Translations under genes and position numbers: made by a program
The notes under the pieces: model-generated
Told to the model about the DNA's origin: nothing
Databases searched by the model: none
What the model saw: only the letters and a program-made list of their open reading frames with translations
Assembly (NCBI GenBank): GCA_018697295.1
Contig: JABHTJ010000005.1
Coordinates: forward strand, 1-54,115
Reading direction: 5' to 3'
Length of the DNA stretch: 54,115 nt
From: an archaeon
GTDB taxonomy: Archaea; Nanobdellota; Nanobdellia; Pacearchaeales; GW2011-AR1
Shown: piece by piece, positions 51,391-54,115 of the stretch
Position numbering within the stretch: the first letter of the stretch is position 1
Layout of the letters: each line of letters starts with the position of its first letter

Positions 51391-52353
51391 TTATCCTCGG
51401 ATAAGAATAAATGAGATGTATAATAAATATAAAATAACGAATACTATTCCACTTTTTCTAGTTAGTTGATGTTTTTTTCGAACAAATATGAAAACAAATA
51501 GAAGGAGTGTTGCGAAGAACATTACCGAAATATCAAATAGGATAAAATCTGGAATTTTGATTGGGCGTATTAATGCTGCAATTCCAAGAACCCACAAAAT
51601 ATTGAATATGTTGCTTCCGATTATATTTCCAACGGCTAAATCTACTTTTCCCTTTAGAACTGCATTGATGCTAACTGCTAACTCGGGAAGACTTGTTCCC
51701 AGGGCGATTGCAGTTGCGGAAATTAGAAATTCGCTAATACCGAAAATTCTTGAGAGGTTGATTACTCCCTCAAGGACTAATTTTGCTCCGATAAAAATTC
51801 CGACTATTCCCAATAGAAGTTTTAATGCGATTTTGTAATTATCATCTTTTTCAGGTTTTAGAAGAGGTACTTTTGATTTCTCATTTTTTATCATTTCAAG
51901 AACTGAATATATAAACATTCCAAATAAAGCTAGCAGGATTAATGCATTGATTCTTGTGAGATAAGGTCCTTCGAAATCTCCGATGAAGACCTTACTTACT
52001 AAAATGAATAAAATAAATGAAGATACTAATGCGAAAGGAATTGTTTTCCAAACAGTTGTATATCTTATAGTAACTGTTCCAACGATTGCCGAAATTCCGA
52101 GGACGAGGAGAATATTTGCAATGTTACTTCCAATTATATTTCCAAAAATTAAATCTGGATTATTATTTATTGCTGCAAAAATGTTGACAACTAATTCTGG
52201 AAGACTGGTTCCAAATGCGACGACAGTTAATCCTATTACTAATGCTGAAACGCCTAGTTTGTGTGCGAGAGAAGTTGAACCTTTGACTATTAAATTAGAA
52301 CTTTTAACAAGCATATATAATCCTAATAAAAATAAAATTAGTTCTGTCACCAT
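51391..52353 (-). CDS. CaCA-family Na+/Ca2+ exchanger-like
   Basis: 320 residues, about ten transmembrane helices in two inverted halves. Both alpha repeats are clear: GTSLPELVVNIFAA with FGNIIGSNIANILLVLG (first), and GTSLPELAVSINAV with VGNIIGSNIFNILWVLG (second). The Glu of each GTSLPE binds the cation. Such YrbG-type antiporters extrude Ca2+ in exchange for Na+ or H+. A hydrophilic loop between the halves (about 155-172, EKSKVPLLKPEKDDNYK) is short, as in prokaryotic members. It converges on fen1 with five bases between the stops. Confidence 0.95.
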   Translation of the reverse strand: MVTELILFLLGLYMLVKSSNLIVKGSTSLAHKLGVSALVIGLTVVAFGTSLPELVVNIFAAINNNPDLIFGNIIGSNIANILLVLGISAIVGTVTIRYTTVWKTIPFALVSSFILFILVSKVFIGDFEGPYLTRINALILLALFGMFIYSVLEMIKNEKSKVPLLKPEKDDNYKIALKLLLGIVGIFIGAKLVLEGVINLSRIFGISEFLISATAIALGTSLPELAVSINAVLKGKVDLAVGNIIGSNIFNILWVLGIAALIRPIKIPDFILFDISVMFFATLLLFVFIFVRKKHQLTRKSGIVFVILYLLYISFILIRG

Positions 52354-52428
52354 TTTTATTCGAGGGTTAAAGATTTTATAAATTTTTGTAGTGGATAGAT
52401 TTAAATAATTTTAAAGTTTTGAAATATT

Positions 52429-52647
52429 ATGATAGTTGGGATTTTTTTAGGAGTTAGTTTGGCAGTTTTTTTGGCGGCCAGCCTTTTGATGCTTACAGGA
52501 GCTAGTGGTTTAGTTCAAGATAATATTATCACTGGTTCAGTTATTGGAAACACGGGCCTGAGGCCCTATTTGGCATTTATAATAGTTATTTCTTTAGCAG
52601 TTTTATATTTTACTTTTGGATATTTGAAAAAAAGAATGAATTATTAG
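52429..52647 (+). CDS. Small two-helix membrane protein
   Basis: 72 residues. Two transmembrane helices (about 2-22 and 45-66) joined by a Gly/Ser/Asn-rich loop (VQDNIITGSVIGNTG), ending in K-K-R-M-N-Y. The N-terminus of the loop contains TGASG. No family recognised. TTTAAATAATTTT near 52400-52412 lies about 25 bases before ATG. It is followed by a stretch with two hairpins before the large repetitive gene on the other strand. Confidence 0.6.
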   Translation: MIVGIFLGVSLAVFLAASLLMLTGASGLVQDNIITGSVIGNTGLRPYLAFIIVISLAVLYFTFGYLKKRMNY

Positions 52648-52738
52648 TTTTTTGTCGTCGGAATACCATCATTTTAAGAAATAAAAAAGGTGGTTTTTGA
52701 AATCTACGAAATAAAAAACGTTTATTGAAGGAAGTGAT

Positions 52739-52784
52739 AAAACCCCGCTGAACAAATCGGTTAAGAAATGCTCGGCAGGGTTTT
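52739..52784. terminator. Strong bidirectional hairpin between the small membrane gene and the repeat gene
   Basis: AAAACCCCGCTGA and TCGGCAGGGTTTT form a 13-position stem with one mismatch and one G-T wobble; the loop is about 20 bases. The plus strand ends with TTTT and the minus strand also ends with TTTT, so it could stop transcription both ways. It is much more stable than other 3' ends in the window, which are mainly T-rich. Confidence 0.65.
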
Positions 52785-52802
52785 GTTGTTGTGTGGAGCG
52801 GT

Positions 52803-52830
52803 TCTCGATTCTCCGTTAGGAGTGTCGAGA
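52803..52830 (-). terminator. Second hairpin directly after the repeat-gene stop
   Basis: TCTCGA pairs with TCGAGA, with an inner CTCC-gtta-GGAG stem across a two-by-two internal loop. It begins three bases after the minus-strand stop at 52833. With the hairpin at 52739 it probably forms the 3' end of that mRNA. Confidence 0.55.
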
Positions 52831-52832
52831 TG

Positions 52833-54115
52833 CTAGGGTTTGAACCTGGCGACGAAGATGTCGTAGCTTCCGGCAGAAGTCAGGACTGTTTCGTTGGGTT
52901 CGCCTGCTCCGAAGGTTGCTTCTCCTCCAGAAGAGAACTCTCCAAAAGATCCAGTCACTGCAATGTCTCCGTTTTGGAAGACCGTTATTGAGCTTCCTCC
53001 AGCAAATTCTCCTCCACCTGCTTGCTTGGCCCAGGCGAGGGTTCCGTCAAGGTTGTAGCGGGCGATGAAGACGTCGTAGCTTCCGGCAGAAGTCAGGACT
53101 GTTTCGTTGGGTTCGCCTGCTCCGAAGGTTGCTTCTCCTCTGAATCCCCCAGTTAGAACCGGAGAATTATCTGAGAGGACAGTTATGGAATTTGACCAAT
53201 CACTAGCCATTCCCGGAAAATTATCTTCGCTTCCTCCTGCTTGTTTGACCCATTGAAGAGTCCCGTTGGGATTGTAGCTAGCAATGAAAATGTCTGAACC
53301 CCCGAAGGAGGTGAGAGTGGTTTCGTTGGGTTCGCCGGCTCCGAAGGTTGCTTCTCCTTCGAATCCTCCCGTAATCCCGAGTGATGCTCCTTGAAGAGAA
53401 GTAATTGAAACACCTACGTCTCCGAAGAGTGCTCCCTCATTTTCTCCGACAGCCTGTTTTACCCATTGAAGGGAACCGGCGAAGTTGTAGCTGGCGACGA
53501 AAATCCCATATCCAGAATAGGAGTGCATGAGAGTGGTTTCGTTGGGTTCGCCGGCTCCGAAGATTATTTCTCCATTGAAGAACCCTGTTACTGCCAAGGA
53601 ATCTCCAAGGAGGGAGGCAATTGCAGGACCTCGATTTATCGTCCAGTCAAGGTCATTTGCATTGGTTTGTTTGGCCCAGGCAAGGGTTCCGTCAGAGTTG
53701 TAACGGGCGATGAAAACATCTGAACGCTCTGAGATGAGAGTGGTTTCGTTGGGTTCGCCGGCTCCGAGAATTGCAGTGTCCCAGAAGAGTCCAATTACTC
53801 CAAGGTCTCCATTGGAGAATGAAGTGATAGAACTACCTGCAGACCAATCACCTTGTGCCTGTTTGGCCCAGGCAAGGGTTCCGTCAGAGTTGTAACGGGC
53901 GATGAAGAAACTAAGACCCTCTGAATAGGAATTTATTAGAGTGGTTTCGTTGGGTTCGCCGGCTCCGAGAATTGCAGTGTCCCGGAACATTCCCGTTATT
54001 GCGAACTTTCCTTCTTGAAGGGCCTTCACTTGGAGAGGCATCTCTGAAGTTCCTTCGTTGCTCAAATCTTCCTCTTTGGCCCAGGCGAGGGTTCCGTCTG
54101 AGTTGTAGCGAGCGA
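52833..54115 (-). CDS. Repetitive beta-propeller-like surface protein, C-terminal part
   Basis: Partial: the frame is open to the window edge; about 427 residues are visible and the N-terminus lies beyond. At least six repeats of about 60-72 residues are seen. Each holds AGEPNET, then D-I/V-F-I-A-R-Y-N-x-D-G-T-L-A/Q-W-A/V-K-Q, and a G-x-x-I-x-G-x-F strand. This matches the bacterial/archaeal 'GTLxWAKQAGG...FxGxATFG' repeats of large secreted beta-propeller or SBBP-type proteins. Every repeat carries N-E-T, a possible N-glycosylation site. Repeats are near-identical in DNA over up to about 66 bases. The region looks less AT-rich than the rest, which may mean transfer or repeat expansion. Confidence 0.85.
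   Translation of the reverse strand, partial: ARYNSDGTLAWAKEEDLSNEGTSEMPLQVKALQEGKFAITGMFRDTAILGAGEPNETTLINSYSEGLSFFIARYNSDGTLAWAKQAQGDWSAGSSITSFSNGDLGVIGLFWDTAILGAGEPNETTLISERSDVFIARYNSDGTLAWAKQTNANDLDWTINRGPAIASLLGDSLAVTGFFNGEIIFGAGEPNETTLMHSYSGYGIFVASYNFAGSLQWVKQAVGENEGALFGDVGVSITSLQGASLGITGGFEGEATFGAGEPNETTLTSFGGSDIFIASYNPNGTLQWVKQAGGSEDNFPGMASDWSNSITVLSDNSPVLTGGFRGEATFGAGEPNETVLTSAGSYDVFIARYNLDGTLAWAKQAGGGEFAGGSSITVFQNGDIAVTGSFGEFSSGGEATFGAGEPNETVLTSAGSYDIFVARFKP
52860..53140 (-). repeat. Near-identical tandem coding repeats in the surface-protein gene
   Basis: Bases from 52860 recur at 53073 (213-base offset, 71 residues) over about 66 identical positions. Related copies recur through the gene with variable spacing. 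They keep the reading frame. Confidence 0.8.

Noticed and set aside
52836-52860. tRNA T-arm-like GGTTCAAACC on the minus strand
   Set aside because: It is the last codons of the surface protein; no acceptor or anticodon stem surrounds it.
52833-54115. CRISPR or insertion-sequence repeat array
   Set aside because: The repeats are in one open frame with a clear protein motif; no inverted ends or cas genes.

Overview
The window comes from a small, AT-rich archaeal genome, most likely a DPANN lineage of the Woesearchaeota/Pacearchaeota/Nanoarchaeota type. The archaeal core genes are a family B DNA polymerase, FEN1, transcription factor S, RNase P subunit p30, archaeal-type PheRS alpha and beta, archaeal UMP kinase, type II methionine aminopeptidase, two CDC48/VAT ATPases and an ER-type signal peptidase. 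Genes of bacterial ancestry (UvrB, UvrC, a UvrD-like helicase, bacterial-type SerRS) sit among them. Genes are short, tightly packed and on both strands. Many operon-leading genes have a TATA-like box 23-30 bases before the ATG, which points to leaderless mRNAs. A few internal or UTR-bearing genes carry a clear GGAGG Shine-Dalgarno instead.

Layout. 1-158: end of an AsnRS-like gene. 172-11970: a rhodanese, secreted and membrane proteins, and a DNA-repair group (UvrC, UvrB, a Cas4-like/DUF2779 nuclease, a HEPN-like protein, and a UvrD helicase with an N-terminal RQC-like domain), followed by a metzincin protease. 12071-17728: tRNA dihydrouridine synthase, a metallo-beta-lactamase-fold hydrolase, a secreted tandem-repeat protein beside a membrane-bound winged-helix regulator, a phosphoglycerate-mutase-like enzyme and tRNA-Thr. 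17781-24590: PheRS, a CPA2 antiporter, RNase P p30 and UMP kinase. 24645-33052: two groups of proteins with class III (type IV pilin-like) signal peptides, a DUF357 operon with a stand-alone secretion-ATPase N-domain-like protein, tRNA-Trp and three genes of a PIN cluster. 33084-38308: SerRS, a small winged-helix regulator with a palindromic promoter, a divergent proteasome-like Ntn hydrolase, tRNA-Lys, TFS, signal peptidase and a P-loop kinase-like protein. 38355-43732: a protein-quality-control block (AbrB regulator-CDC48 and Hsp20-CDC48). 43734-52647: MetAP, an NSUN methyltransferase with its partner, membrane proteins, PolB, FEN1 and a Na+/Ca2+ exchanger. 52833-54115: the C-terminal part of a repetitive surface protein that looks less AT-rich than the rest.

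The most interesting signals are these. (1) The same palindromic element, GTATACA-N5-TGTATAC, lies between the TATA box and the transcript start of both CDC48 operons, so AbrB-CDC48 and Hsp20-CDC48 look like one stress regulon. (2) The proteasome-like protein has Thr2, Asp18 and Lys33 at the positions of proteasomal Thr1/Asp17/Lys33, a roughly 80-residue insertion and no propeptide. (3) A secreted repeat protein, a membrane-tethered winged-helix regulator and TGAAACAA repeats next to the promoter form a possible surface-sensing switch. (4) The repair group contains an RQC-UvrD fusion and a DUF2779 protein whose exonuclease motif is altered. All calls rest on reading the sequence; no database search was made.
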